A stretch of 21,724 nt of DNA from JACCYI01 sp036389195 (GCA_036389195.1 DASVQH010000415.1:1-21724); one strand, 5' to 3'. Shown: positions 7,248-15,647, counted from the first letter of the stretch. The notes: generated by a model not told the origin, from the sequence alone. Translations and numbers: made by a program.

Positions 7248-8024
7248 ATGCGCCGCTACCGCTACCTCTTCGAGCAGATGGTCCGCCGCGAGCTGCGGCG
7301 CAAGTACAAGGGCTCGGCGCTCGGTGTCCTCTGGTACCTCGTCAACCCGCTGGTCCTCGCCGCCGCCTACACGCTGATGTTCTCGTTCGTGCTGCGCTAC
7401 GACGCGATCGACGACTACCCGCTCTTCCTGCTGCTGGGGATCGTCGTCTGGGTGTTCTTCTCGCAGTCGCTGATCGCCGCGTCGGAGTCGCTGATCGAGC
7501 AGAGCGCGCTGATCCGCAAGGTGCGCTTCCCGCGCGAGACGATCCCCGCGTCGGTGGTCGCGACGCAGCTGGTCATCTTCGGCGTGCTGCTGGCGCTGCT
7601 GATCCCGGTCGCGCTCCTCGTGCGGGGCTCGCTGTCGCCGGCGCTGCTGCTGCTGCCCGTGGTGGTCGCGCTGCTGGCGGCGTTCGTGCTCGGGCTCGCG
7701 CTGGCCGTCGCGGTGCTGCACGCGTACTTCCGCGACGTCGCGCCGATCCTCGCCGCCGCGCTGCTGCCGTGGTTCTTCGTGACGCCGATCTTCTTCCGCC
7801 CGGAGCAGTTCCCGGGCCTCGGGGAGCGCCCCTGGCTCGGCGACCTGCTGCGCTGGGCGAACCCGGTCGCGCCGTTCATCGAGGCGGTGCGGGACGTGCT
7901 CTACGACGGCGTCGCGCCGGGCGCCGGCACGCTCGCGTACGTGGTCGCGGCGGCGGCGCTCGCGCTGATCGGCGGGCGCGCGGTGTTCCGGCGGCTGGAG
8001 GGCGAGCTGGCGGTGGTCGTGTGA
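7248..8024 (+). CDS. wzm: ABC-2 type polysaccharide export permease (Wzm/TagG family)
   Basis: A 258-residue inner-membrane permease for lipid-linked glycan export. The amphipathic N-terminus RRELRRKYKGSALGVLWYLVNPL is the signature of the ABC2_membrane polysaccharide/teichoic-acid branch. Six transmembrane helices follow, with the cytoplasmic coupling segment LIRKVRFPRETIPAS and a late PWFFVTPIFF helix. Start ATG 7248 follows an AGGA (7238-7241) that overlaps the GT2 stop, a usable ribosome site. Its last codons overlap the ATPase gene in a GTGA, so the two halves of the transporter are translationally coupled. Confidence 0.92.
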   Translation: MRRYRYLFEQMVRRELRRKYKGSALGVLWYLVNPLVLAAAYTLMFSFVLRYDAIDDYPLFLLLGIVVWVFFSQSLIAASESLIEQSALIRKVRFPRETIPASVVATQLVIFGVLLALLIPVALLVRGSLSPALLLLPVVVALLAAFVLGLALAVAVLHAYFRDVAPILAAALLPWFFVTPIFFRPEQFPGLGERPWLGDLLRWANPVAPFIEAVRDVLYDGVAPGAGTLAYVVAAAALALIGGRAVFRRLEGELAVVV

Positions 8025-8797
8025 GCGCGCGCGCGGCGCGCGGCGAGGTGGTGCTCGAGCACGCGACGCGGCGCTTCGAGGTCCGCGCCGATCCCGCGCG
8101 GACCCTCAAGGAGCTGCTCATCGGCCGCCGGCGCGCGAGCGGTCCCCCGCCGATCCACGCGCTCGACGACGTCACGCTGCGCGTGGCGCCCGGCGAGGCG
8201 CTGGGGCTGATCGGGCGCAACGGCGCGGGCAAGACGTCGACGCTGCGCGCGCTCGCGGGGATCGTGCCGCTGGACTCCGGCGTCGCCGAGTGCGGCGGGC
8301 GCGCCGTGACGCTGCTCGAGCTCGGCGCGGGGTTCGGCGCCGACTTCTCCGGCCGCGAGAACATCCACCTCAACGGCGCGCTGCACGGGCTCGACCGGAC
8401 GGAGGTCGAGGCGCGGATCGACGAGATCATCGCCTTCTCCGAGCTCGGCGACTTCATCGACGTCCCGGTGCGGACGTACTCCTCCGGGATGTACGTCCGG
8501 CTCGGGTTCGCGATCGCCGCGCACCTCGACGCCGACGTCCTGCTGATCGACGAGGTCCTCGCGGTGGGCGACGAGGCGTTTCAGACCAAGTGCCTGGCCC
8601 GCATCTCGGCGCAGATGGCGGCGGGCACGACGCTCGTGCTCGTCTCCCACGACGCCGACACGATCGAGCGCGTCTGCGAGCGGGTCGTCGTGCTCGACGG
8701 CGGGCGCGTCGCGTTCGACGGCCCGGTGACCGACGCGCTGGCCGCCTACCGGCGGCTGCTCGCCGGCGAGCCGGCGGTGACGACGCAAAGCCCGTGA
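8021..8797 (+). CDS. wzt: ABC transporter ATPase for polysaccharide export (Wzt/TagH family, no substrate-binding extension)
   Basis: A 258-residue ATPase that pairs with the preceding permease. It has the polysaccharide-exporter N-terminus (FEVRADPARTLKELLIGRR), Walker A GRNGAGKT (65-72), the degenerate signature YSSGM (153-157) typical of this family, Walker B DVLLIDEVLAVGD with D177/E178, and the switch His in LVSHD. It ends shortly after the ATPase core, so the C-terminal carbohydrate-binding domain of O9a-type Wzt is missing. Chain-end recognition is therefore not expected and the system is closer to TagH-like exporters. The start GTG 8021 overlaps the permease stop (GTGA). Confidence 0.92.
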   Translation: MSARAARGEVVLEHATRRFEVRADPARTLKELLIGRRRASGPPPIHALDDVTLRVAPGEALGLIGRNGAGKTSTLRALAGIVPLDSGVAECGGRAVTLLELGAGFGADFSGRENIHLNGALHGLDRTEVEARIDEIIAFSELGDFIDVPVRTYSSGMYVRLGFAIAAHLDADVLLIDEVLAVGDEAFQTKCLARISAQMAAGTTLVLVSHDADTIERVCERVVVLDGGRVAFDGPVTDALAAYRRLLAGEPAVTTQSP

Positions 8798-8828
8798 GGA
8801 TCGCGGCGCTCCGCTCGACGTGACCGGC

Positions 8829-8834
8829 GATACT
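8829..8834 (+). promoter_or_regulatory. -10 element of the MurF-like block (leaderless type), decides the start
   Basis: GATACT is followed by 6 bases and ATG 8841. It indicates a separate promoter for the MurF-like block and supports ATG 8841 over an in-frame GTG at 8820. The same MVxP N-terminus in the paralogue at 13404 agrees with this start. Confidence 0.5.
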
Positions 8835-8840
8835 TGGCCG

Positions 8841-10403
8841 ATGGTCCCGCCGCAAGCCGACACGACGCCGCTGTGGGGCGTCGACCAGCTCGCCAGGATC
8901 ACCGGCGGCTCCTGGCTGCGGCGGCCGAGCAGCGCGTGGGATCCGAGCCGGGTCCAGACGATGTTGATGGCGAACTTCGTGCCGACCTGGATGCCGCGCT
9001 CGATCATGTTCATCACGCGCGAGGAGACGCTCGAGCGCTGGTTCAAGGACGAGGAGCCGCCCGCCGAGGAGCCGACGGGCTGCGTCGTCGTCGGCCGCAC
9101 GCTGGCCGACAGCCCGAGCCTGCCGCGCGAGCGCGCGGTGCTGGTGGTCGACGAGCTCGCGGGGGCGCTTCAGGCGCTCGCCACGGCGGCGCGCCAGCGC
9201 CACCTGGGGCGCGCCGTGGCGGTCACGGGATCCGTCGGCAAGACCACGAGCCGGCGGATGCTCGTCCACGTCCTCTCGGCCCACGGCGAGGTCGAGATGA
9301 ACTACGAGAACTGGAACCTGCGCGCCCAGGTGCTCGAGCGGTTGGCCTCCGTGCGCCCCGACATGCCGTTCCTCGTCTACGAGGCGGGGCTCGGCGGGCC
9401 GCTGAACGCGTTGCGCGCGGTCTCCGCGGCGCTGCAGCCCGACGTCGTCCAGCTCACGCAGCTCGACGCGGCGCACGTCGACACGATCACGCGCCGCGAG
9501 ATCTCCTACGAGGACGCGCTGAAGGCCGTCGCCGACCAGAAGCTCCAGCTCTGCGAGCACATGGCGCCCGACGGGGTGGTCGTGGTCAACCGCGACATCC
9601 CGATGTTCGAGTACGTCCGGGAGAAGCTGGCGGGCCGGCGCGTCGTCACCTTCGGCGCCGGCGAGGAGGCGGACTTCCGCCTCCTCGACGTCGAGGTCGG
9701 CGACGTCCGCAACCGCGTCCAGGCCGAGGCGGCCGGGCGCTCCGTCACCTACGAGCTCGCCGTCCCCGGGCGCTTCATGGCCGTCAACAGCGTCGGGTCG
9801 CTCGCGTCTGCCGTCCAGCTGACCGGCGACGCCGAGGGCGCCGCCGCGGCGCTCTCGACCTTCGAAGCGGTCCCGGGCCGCGCGCGCGTGGTCCCGCTGA
9901 CGATCGGCGGCGCCGCGATCCGGCTGATCGACGACAGCTTCAACGCGACGCCGCTGTCCGTCCGCTCGACGCTCGAGCTGCTGCAGGAGAGCCGGCCGGG
10001 GGAGGGCGGCCGGCGCATCGCGATCCTCGGCGACATCGCGCACCTGGGGACCCAGTCGGAGACCGTCCATGCGGAGCTGGCCAAGGTCGCCGAAGAGCGC
10101 GGCGTCGATCGCGTCTACACGTTCGGCGACCAGATGCGGCACCTGCAGGAGGCGCTTCCAGCCCGGATGGCGGCGGGGCACTTCACCGACCGGCGGGCGA
10201 TGGTCGACGCGATCGTCGCGGACGTGCGCGCCGGCGACGTGCTGACCGCCAAGGCGTCCTACCCCGTCCGCTTCGACCTGGTCGTCACCATGCTCGTCCA
10301 GGCGCAGGACGCCCCGGAGCGCCCGGCGGCGGCCGAGGCGCCGCAGGCCGGCAAGGCCGAGCCGGGGCGGCGCCGGCGGTTCGGGCCCGTGTGGCGCGCG
10401 TGA
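8841..10403 (+). CDS. MurF-like Mur ligase family protein, apparently active (module A)
   Basis: A 520-residue protein of the Mur ligase superfamily, which joins an amino acid or peptide to a carboxylate through an acyl-phosphate. The N-terminal region (1-120) is atypical: it contains ITGGSWLRRP near residue 20 and lacks the DSR motif that binds UDP-MurNAc in canonical MurF. The central ATPase domain has the P-loop TGSVGKTT with K134, the Mg-site E181 (VYEAG), H212 (AAHVDT) and K234 (DQKLQL). The C-terminal domain has D364-D365-S366-F-N368-A (canonical DSYNANP) and GDIAHLG (397-403). All catalytic positions are therefore present. The Arg-rich tail ends RRRRFGPVWRA. It overlaps the next gene by GTGA. 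Automated annotation would probably call this MurF; the altered substrate domain argues against that role. Confidence 0.8.
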   Translation: MVPPQADTTPLWGVDQLARITGGSWLRRPSSAWDPSRVQTMLMANFVPTWMPRSIMFITREETLERWFKDEEPPAEEPTGCVVVGRTLADSPSLPRERAVLVVDELAGALQALATAARQRHLGRAVAVTGSVGKTTSRRMLVHVLSAHGEVEMNYENWNLRAQVLERLASVRPDMPFLVYEAGLGGPLNALRAVSAALQPDVVQLTQLDAAHVDTITRREISYEDALKAVADQKLQLCEHMAPDGVVVVNRDIPMFEYVREKLAGRRVVTFGAGEEADFRLLDVEVGDVRNRVQAEAAGRSVTYELAVPGRFMAVNSVGSLASAVQLTGDAEGAAAALSTFEAVPGRARVVPLTIGGAAIRLIDDSFNATPLSVRSTLELLQESRPGEGGRRIAILGDIAHLGTQSETVHAELAKVAEERGVDRVYTFGDQMRHLQEALPARMAAGHFTDRRAMVDAIVADVRAGDVLTAKASYPVRFDLVVTMLVQAQDAPERPAAAEAPQAGKAEPGRRRRFGPVWRA

Positions 10404-13399
10404 ACGCGACGCCGGCGGTCGAGGCGCGGGACGAGCCCTGGACCTATGAGGAGCTCTGCACGGCGCTCGGCGTGGACCCCGCCCACCACCCGGAGCTGCG
10501 CGGCGCGACCTTCGTGGATGTCGCGAACGACCCGATGGCGACCACGCCGCGGAGCCTGTTCATCCCCACGCGGCTCGACAACCAGGCCGCGGCGATCCAG
10601 GTGGCCTTCGCCCACGGCGCCGCCGCCGCGCTGAGCAACGCGCCGGAGAGCGCCTTCCCGGCCGGCTCGCCGGTCATCCGGGTCGACAACCCGGTGCGGG
10701 CGCTGGGGACGCTGGCCCGCGCCGGCCGCGACCGCTGCACCGAGATCGTGGGGATCACCGGGAGCGTCGGCAAGTCCACGATCCACGCCATGGCGCTCGA
10801 CGCGCTCGGCCCGCTGGGCCGGACGCACGGCGTGCGCGGCAACTTCAACCTCGAGCTGTGGCTCAACCGGGTCCTCGCCGTCACGCCGCCGGCCACCGAC
10901 TTCGGCGTGTTCGAGATCGGGACGCTCGGCCCCGGGACCGTCGGTCCGACGGCGGCGATCGTGCGGCCCACCGTCGGCCTCGTGACAGCGGCCAAGGAGG
11001 CGCACGGCGGGCGCTTCGCCGGGCCGCGCGAGCTGCTGCGCGAGAAGCTCGGGCTCCTCGACCATCTCAGCGGGCAGGCGGTGGCGATCATGGGGCGCCA
11101 GGTCGTCGAGGCCGACCAGGCGGGGGAGAACCTGCTCGCGGGCAAGCCGGTCGGCCGCCTGATCACGGTCGGCTCCGACCCGGGCGACACCGTGCGGCTC
11201 GACGAGGTCCGGCTGACGAGCACGCACACCGTGGCGACCGTGTCCGTCGAGGGCGTCGCGCACGAGGTCAAGCTGCCGGTGGGCCGTCCCTTCGCGCAGA
11301 ACGCCGCCTTCACGCTCGCGATCGGGCTCGCCGTCGGCGTGCACCTCGAGGCCGTCGTGGCCGGGCTGACGACCTTCACGCCGCCGGCGAAGCGGATCGA
11401 GCGCTTCCGGGTGGCGGTGGGTGGCCCCGGCTCGCGCGTCGCCGAGGTGATCGACGACTCCTACAACGCGTCGCCGACCTCGGTCCGCGCGCTGCTGGAG
11501 GTGGTCGGCGTGCGGAAGTCGCGGCGCAAGGTCCTGGTGCTCGGCGACATGCACGAGCTCGGCCCCGCCGAGGTCGACATCCACCGCGGCCTCGTCCCGG
11601 ACGTGCTCGAGTCCGGCGTCGACGTGCTGGTGAGCGTCGGTCCGCTCGCCGCCGCGGTCGCCGATGACGTCGACGGCGAGATCGAGGTCCACCGCTTCCC
11701 GAACCCGGTCACCGCCGGGCAGGCGCTGCGGGGCGTCGTCGAGCACGGTGACCTGGTCGCCATCAAGGGCTCCGCGGCGGCCGGCCTGCGGGCGATCCTC
11801 CCCGGCCTCGCGCCCGACCCGGGCCAGCGCGCTGCCGCCGGCGAGTGGGCGATCGAGGACGACGTGCCTTCCGACCGGCCCCGCCGCAAGCGCGTCCGCC
11901 GGGCTCCGGCGCCGTCGTCCGGCGCGGCTGCGCCTGCCGCGTCGAACGGCGGGTCGCCGAACGCGCCCCCGGCGGCGAAGGGGCCCGTGCTCTGGCGCTA
12001 CGACGAGCTCTGCCGCGACCTGGGGCTGACGCCCGACCCGGACGATCGGCTGGCGGGTGCCGAGTTCACCACGATCAGGATCACGGCCCAGGCGGCCGAT
12101 CCGGGGGCGCTGTTCCTCCCGCTGGTCCCGCCCGGCGCGCAGCCGGGGCACATCGAGGCGGCGCTGACCCGCGGCGCGCGCGCGGCGCTGAGCAGCGCCC
12201 CGCGCTCGGAGCTGCCCGCCGACGCCCCGATCATCCCCGTCAAGAACGTCACGACGGCGCTCGACGAGCTCGCGAAGCTCGGTCGCGCCCGCGCTTCGGG
12301 GGACGTGGTCGCCGTCCTGCGCGACACCGACTTCCGGCCGGGGAAGGCGTTGCTGCTGGCGGCCCTGTCGGCCGGTGGAGCCGTCCACAGCGGCGTCGGC
12401 TCCGACGAGCTGTACCTGCGCCGGATCGTCGCCGCCACGCCGCCCGGCGCGCAGGACATCGTCGTGGACGTCTCCGGGGGCGGCGCCGGGGCGATCCGGC
12501 GGCGAGCCCAGGTCGTGCGGCCGACCGTGGCGATCCTGTCCTCGGAGGAGGAGCCCGCGGTCGCGCTGGCGCTGATCGAGGAGCTGACCGGGCGCAGCGC
12601 CGCGATCGTGGGGCCGCGCCACGCCGGCGCGGTGGCGCGGGGGCTGCCCGAGGGGTTGGAGATCGTCAGGGTCGGCGCGGGCGATGACGCCCAGGTCCGG
12701 CTGTGCGACATCCGGCGCGAGGGCGCGCGGCGGGTGCTCGAGGTCGCGGTCGGCGGCGATCCGGTCGAGGTCAGCCTCGGGCCGGGCGACCGCCGGGCGA
12801 TCGACGCCGCGCTCTACGCCCTGGCCGCCGCGCACGTCCTCGGCCGGGACCTCGGCCCCGCGGTGGCGGCGCTCGAGCGCTCCGCCGACGCGCCGCCGGT
12901 CATCGGGCAGCGGATCGACGTCCAGGGGACCGGCAAGGTCGTCGAGATCATCGAGGACTGGGTCAGCGCTGCCGGCCCGTCGCTGCGCCTGCTGCTGCGC
13001 GAGCTGAGCCGCCGGCCCGGCGCCCGGCGCAGGATCCTCGTCCTCGCCGACCCCCCCGCCGACGTCGCCGACCCGCCGGCCGCGCCGATCGCGGACGCCG
13101 TCCTGGGGACGTCGCCGGCGGACGAGGTCGAGGCCGCGAACCTGGATCTCGTCGTCACCGTCGGCGCCGCCGGCGCCCGGTTGATGGACGAGCTCGACAG
13201 CCCGGCGGAGGTCGTCGCGTTCGACAGCCCCCAGGCCGCCGCCGCCGCGCTGCCGGAGCTCGTCGCGCACGGCGATCTCATCGCCCTGGCGGCGGCGTCC
13301 GGGAGTCAGGTGTGGCCGCTGCGCGAGGCCCTCGCGCCGGGTGTCGGGTCGCCGAAGCTCGCCCCGAGCTGGCGCATCGAGCGCGAGCTCGCCCGCTGA
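10400..13399 (+). CDS. Tandem MurF-like fusion: active module B plus degenerate module C (999 aa)
   Basis: One frame holds two Mur-ligase units joined by a charged, Pro/Ala-rich linker at about residues 480-530. Module B (1-480) has P-loop TGSVGKST with K125, E172 (VFEIG), H202 (KEAHGG), K216 (REKLGL), DDSYNASP (352-359) and GDMHELG (382-388), and looks catalytically complete, although the DSR substrate motif reads NDP. Module C (530-999) aligns end to end with B, sharing the RYDELC/TYEELC start and the GALFLP/RSLFIP strand, but has lost the machinery. The P-loop is DTDFRPGKA (642-650), the Mg-site Glu is V691, DDSYNASP is EDWVSAAG (852-859), GDMHELG is ADPPADV, and the late KGS lysine is gone. 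The frame stays open and codon use looks normal, so C is a maintained pseudo-ligase rather than a decayed remnant. Start GTG overlaps the previous stop. Confidence 0.78.
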   Translation: MNATPAVEARDEPWTYEELCTALGVDPAHHPELRGATFVDVANDPMATTPRSLFIPTRLDNQAAAIQVAFAHGAAAALSNAPESAFPAGSPVIRVDNPVRALGTLARAGRDRCTEIVGITGSVGKSTIHAMALDALGPLGRTHGVRGNFNLELWLNRVLAVTPPATDFGVFEIGTLGPGTVGPTAAIVRPTVGLVTAAKEAHGGRFAGPRELLREKLGLLDHLSGQAVAIMGRQVVEADQAGENLLAGKPVGRLITVGSDPGDTVRLDEVRLTSTHTVATVSVEGVAHEVKLPVGRPFAQNAAFTLAIGLAVGVHLEAVVAGLTTFTPPAKRIERFRVAVGGPGSRVAEVIDDSYNASPTSVRALLEVVGVRKSRRKVLVLGDMHELGPAEVDIHRGLVPDVLESGVDVLVSVGPLAAAVADDVDGEIEVHRFPNPVTAGQALRGVVEHGDLVAIKGSAAAGLRAILPGLAPDPGQRAAAGEWAIEDDVPSDRPRRKRVRRAPAPSSGAAAPAASNGGSPNAPPAAKGPVLWRYDELCRDLGLTPDPDDRLAGAEFTTIRITAQAADPGALFLPLVPPGAQPGHIEAALTRGARAALSSAPRSELPADAPIIPVKNVTTALDELAKLGRARASGDVVAVLRDTDFRPGKALLLAALSAGGAVHSGVGSDELYLRRIVAATPPGAQDIVVDVSGGGAGAIRRRAQVVRPTVAILSSEEEPAVALALIEELTGRSAAIVGPRHAGAVARGLPEGLEIVRVGAGDDAQVRLCDIRREGARRVLEVAVGGDPVEVSLGPGDRRAIDAALYALAAAHVLGRDLGPAVAALERSADAPPVIGQRIDVQGTGKVVEIIEDWVSAAGPSLRLLLRELSRRPGARRRILVLADPPADVADPPAAPIADAVLGTSPADEVEAANLDLVVTVGAAGARLMDELDSPAEVVAFDSPQAAAAALPELVAHGDLIALAAASGSQVWPLREALAPGVGSPKLAPSWRIERELAR

Positions 13400-13403
13400 G
13401 CCG

Positions 13404-15647
13404 ATGGTCGCTCCGGGAGGCGCGGCGCCACCGCTGTGGCGCCCCGACGAGGTCGCGGCCATCACCCGAGGCTCGTGGCTCCGGCGCCCCGGGCCCGGCT
13501 GGAACCCCGCGATGGTCCGGTCGACCCTGCTCAGCGACATCCTGCCCGGGTGGCGCGAGTCCGGCATCGTCATCGTGTCGGGCGAGCGGCGGCTCGCGCA
13601 GTGGTTCGCGAAGGAGCGCGAGCTCGAGCAGGAGCCGGCGGGCTGCATCGTGGTCGAGGCCGAGTTCGCCGGCAGCCCGAACGTGCCGCGCGCGCGGGCC
13701 GTCCTGGTGGTCGAGGACGCCCTTCCCGCGCTTCGCGCGCTCGCCGTCGCGGCCCGCGAGCGCCACCAGGGCCGCGTGATCGCGGTGACCGGCACGATCG
13801 GCAGGACGACGACGCGCGCCATGACCGCGCACGTGCTCCGGGCACACGGAGCGGTGAGCACGAACTCCGGGGGCGGGAACCTGCGCGCCCACGTCCTCGA
13901 GCAGATGGCGTCCGTCCGCCCGGACACCCCGCAGGCCGTGTACGAGATGGCGCTGGGCGGGCCGGCCGGCTCCTTCGCCGACGTCTCGGCGGTCGTGCGC
14001 CCGGATGCCGTGCTGCTGACCGAGATCGACGTCGCCGACACCCGGTCGCGCAGCCGCCGCGACGCGCTGCAGGCGCTGGCACGGCGCAAGCTGGAGCTCC
14101 TCGCGGGCATGCCCCCCGACGGGACCGTGATCGTCCACCGCGACGCCGCGACCTTCGACGACGTCCGCGGCCTGCTCGAGGGCCGGCGGATCGTGACGTA
14201 CGGCCGCGACGAGGACGCCGACTACCGCCTCCTCGGGGTCGAGGACGCCGAAGGGACGAGCCGGGCCCGCGCCGCCACGCCGGGGGGCGAGGTCGGCTTC
14301 ACGGTCCCGTCCGGCTTCATGGCGGTCAACGGGCTGGGGGCGATCGCCGCGGCCGCGAGCGTCGGCGCGGACGCGGACGCGGCCTCGGCGGCGCAGCGGC
14401 TCGCGGCGTTCGAGCCGCCCCCGCGTCATGCCCGGCCGCTGACGCTCACCGTCGGCGGCGCGGTCGTCACCGTGATCGACGACACGCACAACGCGACGGT
14501 GGTCACCACGAGGGCGGCGCTCAGGCTGCTGGCCGAGAGCGAGCCCGGCTCCGGCCGCCGGATCGCCGTGCTCGGCGACCTGACGCACCACGGCGGCGGC
14601 GACGAAGCGGTGCACGCCGGGCTCGCCGAACCGATCGACCGGTACGGCGTCGCCCGGGTGTACACGCTCGGGGGGCCGATCGAGCACCTGCAGCGGGCGC
14701 TGCCCACGGGCACCCGCGCCGGCCACTTCGAGTCGCCCGAGGCGCTGGTGGAGGCGCTGGCGACGGATCTCCGCGCGGGCGACGTCATCGCGGTCAAGGC
14801 GTCCGCGGCCGCGCGCTTCGACCGCGTCGTGCGGCTCCTGCGCCAGCTCGACGAGACCGAGCGGGCCGAGGCGCCCGCACCGGCACGGCAGCGCGCGCCC
14901 GACCTGCCGCCCTCCCTGCTGCTGCTCGACGGCGACACCGGCGAGACCCTGTTCGCGCAGGACGCGGACCGGCCGCACGACCCGGCCTCGCTGGTGAAGA
15001 TGATGACGCTGTACCTGCTGTTCGAAGCGCTGCGGGCAGGCCGGATCGGCCTCGAGGACGAGCTGGTCGCCTCCCCGCTGGCCGCCCGGCAGGCCGGCTC
15101 ACGGCTCGGGGTGACGGCCGGGCAGGTGCTCTCGCTGCACGACGCGATCCTCGCGCTCGCCACGGTCTCGGCGAACGACGTCGCGGTCATCGTCGCCGAG
15201 CGCCTGGCCGGCGGTGGACGCGGCGTCCCGGGCTTCGTCGAGCGCATGAACGCCCGCGCGGAGGAGCTCGGCCTCACGGGCACGACCTTCAGGACCGCCT
15301 CGGGGATCTTCCACCCGCAGCAGAAGGGGACTGCGACGGACATGGGGCGCCTGGGCTTCCGGCTCTACACCGACTTCCCGGGCTACCGCCAGTGGCTGGC
15401 GCACCCGTCGATGGTGTTCGACGGCTGGCGCCGGCCGGCGACCAACTCGCTGCTGACCGGCTACCAGGGCCTCGACGGGATCAAGACCGGCACCGTCAGC
15501 CCGGGCACCCTGCGCCACCTCGTCGGATCGGCGTCCCGGGGCGGGCGGCGCTTCATCGGCGTCGCGATGGGCTGCCGCGACGTCCCGCACCGGGACGTGG
15601 AGATGACCCGGCTGCTCGATCGCGGGTTCGCGTCGGTGACGGCGTGA
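13404..15647 (+). CDS. Fusion of a degenerate MurF-like module (D) with an S11 D-alanyl-D-alanine carboxypeptidase domain (747 aa)
   Basis: Residues 1-490 are a paralogue of the 520-aa protein, in exact register up to residue 212. They share the N-terminal PLW/ITxGSWLRRP segment, but P-loop Lys134 is Arg (TGTIGRTT) and His212 is Asp; E181, DDTHNA (359-364) and GDLTHHG (391-397) remain. Residues 500-747 are a penicillin-binding DD-peptidase of the DacA family with the full set: S529-L-V-K532 (SxxK), S589-A-N591 (SxN) and K694-T-G (KTG). It would remove a terminal D-Ala. There is no signal peptide, transmembrane helix or C-terminal anchor, so the peptidase is predicted to be cytoplasmic, unlike ordinary family members. 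ATG 13404 is 4 bases after the upstream stop with no Shine-Dalgarno. A sequencing error joining two genes is unlikely, since neither half has its own start signal or export signal. Confidence 0.82.
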   Translation: MVAPGGAAPPLWRPDEVAAITRGSWLRRPGPGWNPAMVRSTLLSDILPGWRESGIVIVSGERRLAQWFAKERELEQEPAGCIVVEAEFAGSPNVPRARAVLVVEDALPALRALAVAARERHQGRVIAVTGTIGRTTTRAMTAHVLRAHGAVSTNSGGGNLRAHVLEQMASVRPDTPQAVYEMALGGPAGSFADVSAVVRPDAVLLTEIDVADTRSRSRRDALQALARRKLELLAGMPPDGTVIVHRDAATFDDVRGLLEGRRIVTYGRDEDADYRLLGVEDAEGTSRARAATPGGEVGFTVPSGFMAVNGLGAIAAAASVGADADAASAAQRLAAFEPPPRHARPLTLTVGGAVVTVIDDTHNATVVTTRAALRLLAESEPGSGRRIAVLGDLTHHGGGDEAVHAGLAEPIDRYGVARVYTLGGPIEHLQRALPTGTRAGHFESPEALVEALATDLRAGDVIAVKASAAARFDRVVRLLRQLDETERAEAPAPARQRAPDLPPSLLLLDGDTGETLFAQDADRPHDPASLVKMMTLYLLFEALRAGRIGLEDELVASPLAARQAGSRLGVTAGQVLSLHDAILALATVSANDVAVIVAERLAGGGRGVPGFVERMNARAEELGLTGTTFRTASGIFHPQQKGTATDMGRLGFRLYTDFPGYRQWLAHPSMVFDGWRRPATNSLLTGYQGLDGIKTGTVSPGTLRHLVGSASRGGRRFIGVAMGCRDVPHRDVEMTRLLDRGFASVTA

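Noticed and set aside
8834..10399. A continuous plus-strand frame that would extend the 999-aa protein upstream to about 1521 residues
   Set aside because: The upstream part is the other frame of module A, with Arg/Gly/Ala-rich nonsense and no family motifs. The true start is the GTG at 10400 overlapping the module A stop.
8841..10403. Calling module A the housekeeping murF
   Set aside because: The N-terminal substrate domain lacks DSR, there are no dcw-cluster neighbours, and three sibling modules adjoin it.
12323..12350. The degenerate P-loop of module C taken as a sequencing error
   Set aside because: Four other catalytic motifs in the same module are also replaced and the frame remains open to the end, so a single error cannot explain it.
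10259..14110. A 1283-residue open frame on the minus strand
   Set aside because: It is antisense to the Mur-ligase genes, which carry clear P-loops and domain motifs. The translation is Arg/Asp/His-rich low complexity, as expected from high-GC shadow frames.
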